Positions 6,931-15,820 are shown, numbered from the stretch's first letter. The stretch: DNA of 42,512 nucleotides from an archaeon (GCA_030704845.1 JAUYKZ010000008.1:1-42512), one strand, 5' to 3'. A program made the numbers and translations. The notes: a model not told the origin generated them from the sequence alone.

Positions 6931-8166
6931 CTTTTTTCTTAATATCTCTTCCCCATTAACCAAATCCACCAATAATTTCGTGAAATAGAAATCTATGGCA
7001 TCTTGAGTATCCGTTTTTATGACCATACTTGAATTATTTGGAATAAATCTATCTACGGAAGAAAACTCCGTATTTGATAAAGGCATGAAATGGTGTGCTA
7101 CTAATTTTCCCTGCCTTTTCGCATTTTCTAAGATAAATTTGCAAGAATTAAGAAATTTAAAGAATGTGTCTCCCGGCAAACCATACATCAAATCAACTTT
7201 ATATTTTAAAGAAGAATTGTCTAAAAGAACCAAGGTATCTCTCACTTTCTCCAAATTCGTAGGTCGATTAGATTTCTTTAAAACATCTGGATCTGAAGAT
7301 TGAAATCCTAACTCGGCAGAAATCTTGAAAGGATAACTATCTAACTTCTTAACCATATCCTCATCAACCAATTCCGGTCTTAATTCGATGTGAACCGATA
7401 GATTTTTTGGAGCATACTTTTTAACAATATCAAGTATCTCAAACATTCTTTCTCGTTTAGTGTTAAAATTGGCATCTAAAAAGGTCAAATTTAAGAAGGT
7501 ATAATTCTCAAAAAGATATTTCAGATTATTTGAAACATAATCTACTGAGAAATTTCTTAATGCGGGTTTAGCATAATGGCAGAAATTACAATTAAATAAA
7601 CAACCTCGCGTAGTTTCTACCCTCACAACATCATGTTCCTCATGATGAAATTTGTAAGGAAAGGGAATTTCATCCAGATTGTCTATAATAATCTGTGAAT
7701 TCTTAATCATTTTTCCATGAGAAAAATACATCACATTATGAATATCTTCCAATGCTCTTTTTCCAGCATAATAATCAAGGACTTCCTTAAATGCGATTTC
7801 TCCTTCACCATAAATTGCAAAATCAACAAATTCTGACAGAGAATTATCGTCAACTTCTACTCCTCCCAGGATTACTTTTATTTCTGGATTAATTTTTTTG
7901 ATTGCCCTTGCAAAATTTTGAGCTGTTTCGCCACTCCAGATATAACAACTTAAAGCCACTATCTCCGGCTTCTGTAGAATAATATATGATAATGCTTGTA
8001 ACTCTACAGTTTTATTAGTTTCATAACGGAATCTATTGCCAAAAGAAAATTCTTTTATTTGTATATCTGCATCGGGGTAATATTGTAAAGCATAACCCTT
8101 TAAGTAAGCTAAACCTAATGGATAAATTCCGGATTGTACATTAAACCCTAACAACAAAATTTTCAT
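6928..8166 (-). CDS. Radical SAM protein with a B12-binding-like N-terminus
   Basis: This 412-residue protein has an N-terminal Rossmann-type domain (about 1-140) like those of cobalamin-dependent radical SAM enzymes, including VILGGVEV and YGEGE. A radical SAM core follows with the cluster motif C189, C193, C196 (CLFNCNFC). Later elements are the GFQSSDPDVLKKSNRP stretch and YGLPGDT. The usual cobalamin DxHxxG motif is not evident, so B12 may not bind. Its start overlaps the preceding gene by ATGA (8163-8166), so the two form one unit. The substrate cannot be told; methylation or sulfur insertion are typical of the family. The stop touches the 3' end of tRNA-Gln on the other strand. Confidence 0.85.
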   Translation of the reverse strand: MKILLLGFNVQSGIYPLGLAYLKGYALQYYPDADIQIKEFSFGNRFRYETNKTVELQALSYIILQKPEIVALSCYIWSGETAQNFARAIKKINPEIKVILGGVEVDDNSLSEFVDFAIYGEGEIAFKEVLDYYAGKRALEDIHNVMYFSHGKMIKNSQIIIDNLDEIPFPYKFHHEEHDVVRVETTRGCLFNCNFCHYAKPALRNFSVDYVSNNLKYLFENYTFLNLTFLDANFNTKRERMFEILDIVKKYAPKNLSVHIELRPELVDEDMVKKLDSYPFKISAELGFQSSDPDVLKKSNRPTNLEKVRDTLVLLDNSSLKYKVDLMYGLPGDTFFKFLNSCKFILENAKRQGKLVAHHFMPLSNTEFSSVDRFIPNNSSMVIKTDTQDAIDFYFTKLLVDLVNGEEILRKK

Positions 8167-8615
8167 TCAAGAAACCTCAATAAATCTTTATCTGCTTCAA
8201 GAATTGGTTTCGATTTAAATTTCCCATTAAAAGAACAATATTTATGTAACACGCACCCAGTACATTCTTCTGGTTTCTCACTCTCAATCCTCTGAAATAT
8301 TTCGATAGTGTGTTGAATCCTGCTATGACATAAAGGTATTCCTTTAGTCAATGGATATCTTTTATTAAGAACAAAATCAGAGAATATTTCATCTAATTTC
8401 ACCAACTGCGATTCTTCTGAAAATAAGATAATTATTCTGTTTGCTGAACAATTTAAAAGAGACGAATTATATAACTCAATTGGGATCACTAGTTCCACGT
8501 AAGAAGCCTTTGACAGAAGCGATAAATGAGCTTGATCTTCCAGTAATACTGAAACATTCCTTTTCTCAGATAATGGCAATTCTGAACTTCTTAATTGGGG
8601 TAATGATTGTAACAT
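8163..8615 (-). CDS. Small cysteine-motif partner of the radical SAM enzyme
   Basis: This 150-residue protein is not confidently assigned. The N-terminal 90 residues are alpha/beta-like. The C-terminal part has C96 (IPLCHSR) and then ECTGCVLHKYC (C118, C121, C127). This spacing resembles the auxiliary Fe-S (SPASM/twitch-like) ends of radical SAM proteins, but there is no CxxxCxxC motif. It lies immediately before, and overlaps by 4 bp, a radical SAM gene. It could therefore supply an auxiliary cluster or act as a substrate-recognition subunit. The start is ATG 8615. The function is inferred from context only. Confidence 0.6.
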   Translation of the reverse strand: MLQSLPQLRSSELPLSEKRNVSVLLEDQAHLSLLSKASYVELVIPIELYNSSLLNCSANRIIILFSEESQLVKLDEIFSDFVLNKRYPLTKGIPLCHSRIQHTIEIFQRIESEKPEECTGCVLHKYCSFNGKFKSKPILEADKDLLRFLE

Positions 8616-8660
8616 ATAGCTTGATTAAGTAGCTAATTTAAAAGAATTCCCTTCAGAAAA

Positions 8661-9629
8661 TCACAATTCTCTAACCGTAATCCTAAACGGATATTTCTTT
8701 AATTGATGAGAAGCTTCAACAAAAGTTAGTAATTTATTTTTTGTGCCAACATATTGTACAATTGAAGTAGCGTTCATTTGACCAACTTGAAGAGATTCAA
8801 GAAAAGATTTTCCTTTTATAATCCCAGCTAGAAAACCTGCCGTAAAAGCATCTCCCGCTCCCGCGGTATGTTTTCTGGGTGCATTTGGAGGCACATAAGA
8901 ATATAACAAATCTCCATCTATCGCGTGAAGTTTCTTTATGGAATTAGTGATTATAACTCGTTTAGGTCCAAGCTTTTGGATACCTCGCAACAATTTAAAC
9001 ACGTCTTTACTCTTTATTCCAAGTAAAGCTTGAGCTTCTTCCAGATTACAGACTAAGATATTACAAGCTTTTAATACTGGAGCTAAATACCGTTTACCTT
9101 TCTGAGCTAAATATAATGAAGGATTAAACAACAGATTAATTTTTTTTCTTTTAGCTATCTCAGCAACATCTTTCGCCGTAGAAAATGAGCTCCCGATAAG
9201 AGTTGATAGATATATCCATTTTGCTCTTACGCTAGATTTCTTGAAATCCGTTCCACGTAATTCTTGAGATGCTCCTTTCTGAACAAAAATAACCCTATCC
9301 TTCTCTTTCAACGAAGTAACAATGAATGCTAAATCAGTTTTCTTATGGCTACGATGCTGACAAAGATTTTTAACCCCATAATCCACTCTCATCTCTCTTT
9401 CAACAAAATCGCCTTCTTCATCATCACCAACTTTAGTTACCACTGCCGTTCTTAATCCAAGAACTGAGAATGCGGCTGCTGAATTTGTTGCACCACCACC
9501 CGAAAACTTTTCTACCGTATCCAATAAAATTTTATCACCTAACTTAACTGAAGAGAATGACCCATTCATCGTTAAGATTCTATCTACAGTGGCAGATCCA
9601 ACGGTTATCACATCATATTTACGTAACAT
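8661..9629 (-). CDS. PfkB-family carbohydrate kinase
   Basis: This 322-residue ribokinase-fold kinase transfers phosphate from ATP to a sugar or nucleoside. Visible are the substrate-binding GGGATNSAAAFSVLG (about 44-58), VTKVGDDEEG, and the anion-hole/catalytic-base motif TAGAGDAFTAGF (PfkB signature 2), where the Asp is the base. The substrate cannot be read from sequence; ribose, adenosine, fructose-6-phosphate and 2-keto-3-deoxygluconate kinases all belong here. It is last in a minus-strand run with glycerate kinase (17 bp upstream) and 2-hydroxyacid dehydrogenase, so a role in sugar-acid or triose metabolism is plausible. Confidence 0.9.
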   Translation of the reverse strand: MLRKYDVITVGSATVDRILTMNGSFSSVKLGDKILLDTVEKFSGGGATNSAAAFSVLGLRTAVVTKVGDDEEGDFVEREMRVDYGVKNLCQHRSHKKTDLAFIVTSLKEKDRVIFVQKGASQELRGTDFKKSSVRAKWIYLSTLIGSSFSTAKDVAEIAKRKKINLLFNPSLYLAQKGKRYLAPVLKACNILVCNLEEAQALLGIKSKDVFKLLRGIQKLGPKRVIITNSIKKLHAIDGDLLYSYVPPNAPRKHTAGAGDAFTAGFLAGIIKGKSFLESLQVGQMNATSIVQYVGTKNKLLTFVEASHQLKKYPFRITVREL

Positions 9630-9646
9630 AGTTTTCCATTCAATTT

Positions 9647-10516
9647 TTATTTAATTAATTTGAAATATACTTGGTTCCCTTTTATCATTATCCTTGCATC
9701 TGGATGTATCTTCTCATAACACACGTAAGTAAAAGGTAAAAATGGTTCCACGAAATGTTTTATTTCTTTGCTAGACATCCCTCGACCTTTCTTTTCTTTC
9801 AATTTTCTTTCTTGCTTATATCTCCATCTTTTATGTAAATCGGAGGATATCGGTTGTAACATGACTAAATAATCCAAATCTCTCCATAAAGATTTGTATT
9901 TTGGTATCTCTTTAAGAACTGCTTTATGTGAATTTAAATTTGGGTCCATCCGAGCAAGATCAATTTTATTTTTCTTAGAGATCTCAAGAAATTCATTTGA
10001 ACTAACCGGGGGTATCCCCACGCACCAACCTTCAAAGAAAACAAAATCCTGTTTTTTATTAACTTTAATTGTTTTTCTAGAAACATCTCCTTGAGCATGA
10101 TGTAATGATTTGTCAAATACAGGTAAAGTAAATGGTTTTCCTTTTCTAATCAAATCGAGAGTCTTCTTAAGTTCCTTTACTCTATGCGTTCCAGGCATTC
10201 CTCGAGAGATTTCATAGTAAGGATTACCTTTAAACTTAGTTCTGATTTTCTGTCTTTCTTGATATGTCTTATAGAAATCATCAATCGAAAAATATTGAAC
10301 TTCGTATTGTAGATATTGTAAACATTTTGTAAATAATTCGGCCACCGTAGTTTTTCCTGTTCCTTGGCCACCCTGAATACCAATTATTTTAGTTTTGCCT
10401 TTTCTATGCCGAGAAAGAATTTCATCAAACAAAGGTGCGAGCGTAGTCTTTATTTCTTTAAGTGAAAAAACTTTTCTTTCCGAAAATCGAGCCAGTAATT
10501 GTTCTATTTCTCTCAT
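9647..10516 (-). CDS. Probable D-glycerate 3-kinase (P-loop, GLYK/YggC type)
   Basis: This 289-residue P-loop kinase has a Walker A at GGQGTGKTT (about 49-57). It then shows FSIDDFYKTYQER, NPYYEISRGMPGTH, LPVFDKSLHHAQGD and FFEGWCVG, the ordered motifs of plant-type glycerate kinases and the related uridine-kinase-like proteins YggC/Tda10. The predicted reaction is D-glycerate plus ATP to 3-phosphoglycerate. The gene directly upstream (9-bp gap) encodes a hydroxypyruvate/glyoxylate reductase that would make its substrate. This is strong contextual support, although substrate identity within the family is not proven by sequence alone. Confidence 0.82.
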   Translation of the reverse strand: MREIEQLLARFSERKVFSLKEIKTTLAPLFDEILSRHRKGKTKIIGIQGGQGTGKTTVAELFTKCLQYLQYEVQYFSIDDFYKTYQERQKIRTKFKGNPYYEISRGMPGTHRVKELKKTLDLIRKGKPFTLPVFDKSLHHAQGDVSRKTIKVNKKQDFVFFEGWCVGIPPVSSNEFLEISKKNKIDLARMDPNLNSHKAVLKEIPKYKSLWRDLDYLVMLQPISSDLHKRWRYKQERKLKEKKGRGMSSKEIKHFVEPFLPFTYVCYEKIHPDARIMIKGNQVYFKLIK

Positions 10517-10525
10517 TTTAGAAAA

Positions 10526-11494
10526 TTATCTCCCCTTAACCGGTGTTAATGGTTTTTTTCCTTTCAATACATTGACTATATTTTTTGCAGCAAGAACCGA
10601 CATTGCCGATCTCGCTTCAATTGTTGCAGAAGCGATATGAGGAGTTAATACAACATTCTTTAATTTAGCAAGACCTCTAGCCAGTTTTGGTTCATTCTCA
10701 AATACATCTAAAGCTGCTCCCCGAATTCCTCCTTTCTGTAATACTTTAACTAATGCTTCCTCGTCAATCACTTGACCTCTGGAAGTATTAACAAGATATG
10801 CTGTTTTTTTCATCATCGATAATTGTTTAGCTCCAATTAGATGTTTAGTTGAAGGTAACAATGGAACATGTAAAGTAATAAAATCTGATTGTTTGAGTAA
10901 AGAATTTATCGGCAAAAATTTTGCTTTATTTTTTTTCTCAAATCCTTTATCTCTGTTAATATCGTGGTATAAAACATCCATACCCATTCCTTTATGAGCT
11001 ATCTCCGCAACACCAGAACCAATTCTTCCCAACCCAATTATCCCTAACGTCTTACCTTTAAGTTGAGTCCCAAGAAGTAATAATGGTTCCCAGCCGTGAT
11101 ATTTGCCTTTTCTGGTAAAAGTATCTGATTCAACAATTCGTTTGGAAATAGCTAGCATCAATCCGAATGTATGTTCAATAACAGCATCCGTAAGAACACC
11201 AGGAGTATTAGTAACAATAATTCCTTTTTCTTTAGCATATTTGATATCGATATTATTGAATCCCACAGCATAATTTGCAACAACTTTCAAATTAGGATTT
11301 GCATCTAAAATTTCTTTATCAATTTTATCAGTAAGTAAACAAAGAAGTCCATCACACCATTTAACTCCATTAATCAGTTCTTTCCTTGAAATTACTCTAT
11401 CTTTAGGATACACCCGCACTTCAAAATGTCTTTTTAACAGGTTTATTCCAGACTCAAGAATCTTACGACTAACAAAGACCCTCTTTTTTGACAT
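10526..11494 (-). CDS. D-2-hydroxyacid dehydrogenase (glyoxylate/hydroxypyruvate reductase type)
   Basis: This 322-residue NAD(P)-dependent enzyme has the Rossmann motif GLGRIGSG, the signature LVNTSRGQVIDEEAL, the catalytic Arg/Glu region DVFENEP and the catalytic His in LTPHIASAT. It resembles archaeal GyaR-type glyoxylate reductases, and phosphoglycerate dehydrogenase is the main alternative. It lacks the C-terminal ACT domain of long SerA proteins. It leads an operon with glycerate kinase and a PfkB kinase, which favours reduction of hydroxypyruvate to D-glycerate. A TATA box at 11514-11524 (minus) lies 20-30 nt before ATG 11494, so the operon is probably leaderless. Confidence 0.88.
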   Translation of the reverse strand: MSKKRVFVSRKILESGINLLKRHFEVRVYPKDRVISRKELINGVKWCDGLLCLLTDKIDKEILDANPNLKVVANYAVGFNNIDIKYAKEKGIIVTNTPGVLTDAVIEHTFGLMLAISKRIVESDTFTRKGKYHGWEPLLLLGTQLKGKTLGIIGLGRIGSGVAEIAHKGMGMDVLYHDINRDKGFEKKNKAKFLPINSLLKQSDFITLHVPLLPSTKHLIGAKQLSMMKKTAYLVNTSRGQVIDEEALVKVLQKGGIRGAALDVFENEPKLARGLAKLKNVVLTPHIASATIEARSAMSVLAAKNIVNVLKGKKPLTPVKGR

Positions 11495-11513
11495 GTTTTT
11501 AGTAAGAATTGTT

Positions 11514-11524
11514 CCTATATAAAT
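11514..11524 (-). promoter_or_regulatory. TATA box for the glycerate operon
   Basis: On the minus strand this reads ATTTATATAGG, 20-30 nt before the dehydrogenase ATG. A second box, ATTTATAG at 11563-11570 on the plus strand, serves the divergent hydrolase gene (ATG 11596). Confidence 0.6.
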
Positions 11525-11595
11525 GTTATTGAGATAAAGATTGGAAGAATGGGATTAGTAACATTTATAGTCTTATCTTTCTTTCATTAATCATC

Positions 11596-14034
11596 ATGAA
11601 AAAAAGACTAGTTTCCTTTTGGAAAGAACATCGTAAAATATCTATTTTCATACTCATCGTAATTACAATTCTGCTATCTCTCTTTAGCACGCAAATTTAT
11701 TTGTATATTAACTTCTTACTTGGCAATAATGTTGTTGTAAAATTAGATGTTTCACCGCAACTACTTCAAATTACGCGGGGAGAGACAGATTCACTTAAAA
11801 TTGAAGCCAGCGTTACTACAAACCCTTTTTGTAGTGCCGCCTGTGGCCTGCGGGTAGTTAATCTTGCGAGCGGTGAAATACTCATTCAAGAAAATGCAAC
11901 ACTACGTCCCGGACTTGATCTTAATCGAGAAATCAAAATTACTGCTCCTGAAAACAAGCATGGTACAATACCCCTCAGAGTGGAACTTCAATGCAACGGG
12001 ATTAAAACATTTTTCTGTCACACTGATGGAAAACCAACTACACGTAATTTACTCGTTATGGAAGAATACCAATTAAGCAGTGAAGAAACGCAATCCAAAC
12101 AAAATTTAGCTGAAGATCTTGCTACAAGAACGGAATTACTTAATTCTATAAAATACAATATTTCCCTAGAAAGCGCAGCATTAAAAGAAATTAACGACTC
12201 ACTCGAAACTGAATCGCTACTTATAAAAATCCAAGAAACAAATCAAACTTATAACGTCGTTCTTACTGAATACCAACTTTATCGCAATCTATGGTTAAAT
12301 GAAGAATACAATCAATTAAACGCTATATTAATCACAACCCCGTTCGAACAACAAACAGATACAATTACAACCTCGCTAATTAAAGTACGAGATGAGATTT
12401 TGAGGTATACTGATTCTGTAAAGAAAATGGAAAATTCTGGACTGATATTAGCATCAATTAGCAATACATTTGTCATAAATAAAAATTTACTCACAGAAAT
12501 TCAACTACTTATTCAAGAATATAACAACGCAACTAAACAGTTCAACAATAGGACATCACTCTTTACCAAGCAATCTCTCACACAAGAGTATGACTTAAAA
12601 ATAACCACCTTGTATAATAAAACTAGAAACCAGAACGATTTTGACGCTCTCTCTCTAGCGGTAAAGAACAGAATTATTGCTACCATTCTTTGTGAAGAAG
12701 TCGGTACCTGCATACCAACCAAACAGATTATAGACCTTGCTACAGAATCGCCTGCAAATCTTAGTTCTGCTTGCGCTACAGTTCAGAAGTTAAAAACATC
12801 TGCAACAATGATAACACCAGGACTTCAACAAGACGCCACTCTGCAGAATTACCCTAATACCGCTGAATTTATACAAACGATAGAAACATTATCAAACAAT
12901 TATCGACAGAAACAGATTAATAATATGATTTCTGAGATTCCATTAAAATCGCCAAATACCACATTATTACAACGACTGTTGCAAGAACATAACCTAGTTA
13001 AAACAAAAGAGTTCCAAATATACGATTTAAAACCAGCCATCATGCTAAAAATATTAGAAAACATACCCGAGGCATGTGATCTCACGAAACCGGAAATGAT
13101 TGTCCTACCACTAACAGTGAAAACAGTTACCACCTTAAACGTTACTTCCCCTACGGAACCAGCGATTTCATTTCCCGAACCACCAGCCCAATGCTGTATT
13201 GATAAAATATGCCAACCATGTTGTACAGAAAAAAGTTGTCGCGAAAATGCTTCATTCTATCCAGTAATTTTTATCCATGGCCATGCGTTCAATAAAGACG
13301 CCTCGTTTGAATATAGTCTTGATGCGTTTAATGGTATTCAGCAAAAATTAGAACTAGATGGCTACCTTAATGCCGGCGCAGTTTCGCTCTATACAAAAAA
13401 AGATCTTCCTTTGGGAGAATTTGGCTTATTCAATGTTCCTTTGTCTATGAAAGCTAGTTATTACGTCGACCTCTTCCAAACACCAGAAAATTATATCACC
13501 GTTCAAACTAAAAGTGAAAACATTGATGTTTATGCCTTACGATTAAAAGAGATTTTAGATACTGTCAAGTATCAAACAGGAAGACCTAAAGTGATTATTG
13601 TTGCCCATAGTATGGGCGGTTTAGTGACACGCAGATATATGCAAATTTTTGGTTCAGAAAATGTAGCAAAACTTATCACTATTGGCACACCACATCAGGG
13701 AATTCAAGGAAGTGTTGCAAGTTACTGCGATATCATCGGTGAGCAGCGGGAATGTAATGATATGAATGCAGATAGTGTATTCATGAATAAATTAACTAAT
13801 GGCGAATTACCTTCCATTCCCATTGTCACGATTATTGGCGTAGGTTGTGATATGGATGGTGAACAAGGCGACGGTATTGTTACAGAGAGTAGAGCACAAC
13901 TAACAGGAGCAAAAAAATATGTTATTACTGGAACCTGCAATACATTCACCCCATTACATACAGAAATGTTAGACATTAATTCTTTCCCAGAAGTATATTC
14001 TGCAATTAAAACAGAAGTGGCTTCTATTAAATGA
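11596..14034 (+). CDS. Membrane-anchored lipase-like alpha/beta hydrolase
   Basis: The protein has 812 residues. A basic start and one N-terminal membrane helix (about 17-38) are followed by a long extracellular region rich in Asn-X-Ser/Thr, with predicted helical stretches (about 170-480) and a Cys-rich linker near 533-548 (QCCIDKICQPCC). The C-terminal alpha/beta hydrolase starts at PVIFIHGH and has a nucleophile elbow AHSMGG with Ser672. Likely catalytic partners are D759 (in QGDGIV) and H788 (in LHTEM). Similar cores occur in triacylglycerol lipases and PGAP1-like esterases. The substrate is unknown; extracellular lipid or ester cleavage is likely. It appears to be transcribed alone, and codon use does not look foreign. 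Confidence 0.82.
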   Translation: MKKRLVSFWKEHRKISIFILIVITILLSLFSTQIYLYINFLLGNNVVVKLDVSPQLLQITRGETDSLKIEASVTTNPFCSAACGLRVVNLASGEILIQENATLRPGLDLNREIKITAPENKHGTIPLRVELQCNGIKTFFCHTDGKPTTRNLLVMEEYQLSSEETQSKQNLAEDLATRTELLNSIKYNISLESAALKEINDSLETESLLIKIQETNQTYNVVLTEYQLYRNLWLNEEYNQLNAILITTPFEQQTDTITTSLIKVRDEILRYTDSVKKMENSGLILASISNTFVINKNLLTEIQLLIQEYNNATKQFNNRTSLFTKQSLTQEYDLKITTLYNKTRNQNDFDALSLAVKNRIIATILCEEVGTCIPTKQIIDLATESPANLSSACATVQKLKTSATMITPGLQQDATLQNYPNTAEFIQTIETLSNNYRQKQINNMISEIPLKSPNTTLLQRLLQEHNLVKTKEFQIYDLKPAIMLKILENIPEACDLTKPEMIVLPLTVKTVTTLNVTSPTEPAISFPEPPAQCCIDKICQPCCTEKSCRENASFYPVIFIHGHAFNKDASFEYSLDAFNGIQQKLELDGYLNAGAVSLYTKKDLPLGEFGLFNVPLSMKASYYVDLFQTPENYITVQTKSENIDVYALRLKEILDTVKYQTGRPKVIIVAHSMGGLVTRRYMQIFGSENVAKLITIGTPHQGIQGSVASYCDIIGEQRECNDMNADSVFMNKLTNGELPSIPIVTIIGVGCDMDGEQGDGIVTESRAQLTGAKKYVITGTCNTFTPLHTEMLDINSFPEVYSAIKTEVASIK

Positions 14035-14152
14035 GTTAATTCTTATAAAGACGCCCGACAACCCAACTCAATAATAAAATGAATTAGTACGTCCTAAAAA
14101 TAGAATGATTTAAATAATTATTTTCTTTAATGTCATAAAAAGAGGAGATAGA

Positions 14153-15511
14153 TTGAAAACTTTCGATTTAATCGTTATTGGTTCTGGAGCAGGGCTTAAT
14201 GTTGCTGTTGGAGCTGCCGAAGCTGGATTAAAAGTAGCTTTAATAGAAGAAGGCCCCATGGGTGGAACTTGTTTAAATCGAGGTTGTATCCCTTCAAAAA
14301 TTATTATTCATTCTGCCGATGTTGCTGAAACAATTAAAAATTCTAATCTTTATGGTTTGCATTCTTCATTAAAGAAAGTCAACCTGAAAACTGTAACTGA
14401 AAGAGCAAATAAAATTGTAGATAGCGATGCTAGATCTATTGAAAAGAATATTTCATCTGGAAGAAATCCCGTTCTTTTCAAAGGTTATGGCAAATTTATT
14501 GATAAATATATCATAGAAGTAAATAACGAAAAAATAAAAGGAAAAAAGATTCTTATTGCTACCGGTGCACGAACATTTATCCCGCCGATTGATGGGATTA
14601 AAGAAACGCCGTTTATGACAAGTACAGAAGCATTGCGGCAAACAAATCTTCCTAAAAGTATGATTATCATTGGTGGCGGATATATCGGTGCAGAATTAGG
14701 TTATTTTTATGCTGCTATGGGATGTAAAATTACCGTTATCCAAAGAGCATCTCTACTTTTGCCACGAGAAGACCATGAAATCGCTAGTTTATTTACCAAA
14801 ATATGGAAAGATAAATATAATGTAATCACAAATGCTGCCGTTACAAAAGTAGAGAAGAAACGAAAAGGGATTGTAGCAACCGTTAAAATTGGAACTAAAA
14901 CTAAAAGATATTCTGCAGAAAAACTTTTAGTTGCTACTGGCGTTCAACCGAACTCTGATTCTCTTAATCTAAAAAAAGCAAACGTAAAGGTGAACGAGAG
15001 AGGTTTTATCAAAGTTAACAGATTCATGGAAACGAACGTAAAAAATGTTTGGGCTCTCGGAGATGTAGCAGGAATTTTCATGTTTCGCCATAGCGCTAAT
15101 TTAGAAGCAGATTATGTTTTAAATAACATCCTTAGAAAGAAAAAGGCTATTGATTATTACCCTATGCCTCATGCTGTATTTACTAATCCACAAATTGCGG
15201 GAGTTGGATTAACTGAACAAGAAGCGGCTGCACAAAAGAAAAATTATGTTATCGGAAAAGCATTCTATAAAAATACGGGGATGGGAGCTGCTTTAGCTGA
15301 GAAAGATGGATTCATGAAGTTAATTGTTGAAAAAAGAACTAAGAAAATTCTGGGCTGTCAAATACTTGGCCCACATGCATCCATTTTATTACATGAAGTG
15401 TGCGTAGTAATGAAGGCTAGGAACGGCTTAGATTTGTTAAGAGATACTATCCCTGTTCATCCTGCCTTAAGTGAATTAGTACAAAGAACTGCGTTGAATG
15501 TTCCGTTATAA
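14153..15511 (+). CDS. Dihydrolipoamide-dehydrogenase-family flavoprotein
   Basis: This 452-residue FAD/NAD disulfide oxidoreductase shows the FAD GSGAGL motif near the N-terminus, the redox-active disulfide in GGTCLNRGCIPSK, an NAD-binding GGGYIGAELG, the second FAD motif ending ALGDVAG, and the C-terminal HPALSE carrying the catalytic His-Glu. The start is TTG 14153, preceded by a strong AGAGGAGA ribosome binding site (about 14141-14148). The family includes dihydrolipoamide dehydrogenase, mercuric reductase and coenzyme A disulfide reductase-like enzymes. No 2-oxoacid dehydrogenase subunits are nearby, so the partner substrate is uncertain. Confidence 0.88.
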   Translation: MKTFDLIVIGSGAGLNVAVGAAEAGLKVALIEEGPMGGTCLNRGCIPSKIIIHSADVAETIKNSNLYGLHSSLKKVNLKTVTERANKIVDSDARSIEKNISSGRNPVLFKGYGKFIDKYIIEVNNEKIKGKKILIATGARTFIPPIDGIKETPFMTSTEALRQTNLPKSMIIIGGGYIGAELGYFYAAMGCKITVIQRASLLLPREDHEIASLFTKIWKDKYNVITNAAVTKVEKKRKGIVATVKIGTKTKRYSAEKLLVATGVQPNSDSLNLKKANVKVNERGFIKVNRFMETNVKNVWALGDVAGIFMFRHSANLEADYVLNNILRKKKAIDYYPMPHAVFTNPQIAGVGLTEQEAAAQKKNYVIGKAFYKNTGMGAALAEKDGFMKLIVEKRTKKILGCQILGPHASILLHEVCVVMKARNGLDLLRDTIPVHPALSELVQRTALNVPL

Positions 15512-15580
15512 GATTTAAGCGATTCAAATGGTAATTGAAAAAAAAGGATATAAATGGATATTGTACTCTACAGATAAATC

Positions 15581-15734
15581 AAAATCCCAATCGCAGCAAG
15601 CTGCGGGGTATTTTTAATCTTAACTGGATAATTGATTTAATAGTCGTTGCAGAGCAACGGGGTACATGAAAATTAGGAATTTTCAGTACTGAAGGGAAAA
15701 CTATCCCTTCATGTATTAGACCCAGTTAAGAAAT
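15581..15734. repeat. 154-bp structured dispersed repeat, copy 1
   Basis: This is a noncoding element present twice in the window (second copy 28909-29062) with 3 differences in 154 bases. It contains CGCAG-CAAG-CTGCG followed by GGGGTA, then outer arms CTTAACTGG and CCAGTTAAG. Inside the arms are CGTTGC-AGA-GCAACG (again followed by GGGGTA), an 8-bp TGAAAATT/AATTTTCA hairpin flanked by GTAC on both sides, and TGAAGGGA/TCCCTTCA. The paired hairpins with GGGGTA tails resemble REP or MITE-like elements. A structured RNA is the alternative. Confidence 0.85.
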
Positions 15735-15739
15735 CAAAA

Positions 15740-15820
15740 ATTCTGGGAGAATTTAAGACAAAAAAGGAAGCCGTAAAAAGAGAAAGACAGATTCAATATT
15801 TTAAACATGTGAAAAGCTAA
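15740..15820 (+). pseudogene. Possible C-terminal remnant of a GIY-YIG nuclease
   Basis: The open frame directly after repeat copy 1 reads 26 residues, including EFKTKKEAVKRERQI, and then a stop. It resembles the KxEAxxREKxIK helix at the C-terminus of small GIY-YIG (UvrC-URI type) proteins. The N-terminal catalytic GIY-YIG part is not recognisable upstream, where the repeat sits instead. It looks like the stub of a gene lost or displaced when the repeat arrived. The match is short and only suggestive. Confidence 0.4.

Noticed and set aside
15540-15610. N-terminal half of a GIY-YIG protein upstream of repeat copy 1
   Set aside because: The short frame through the repeat start lacks the GIY and YIG signatures, so it is not called.
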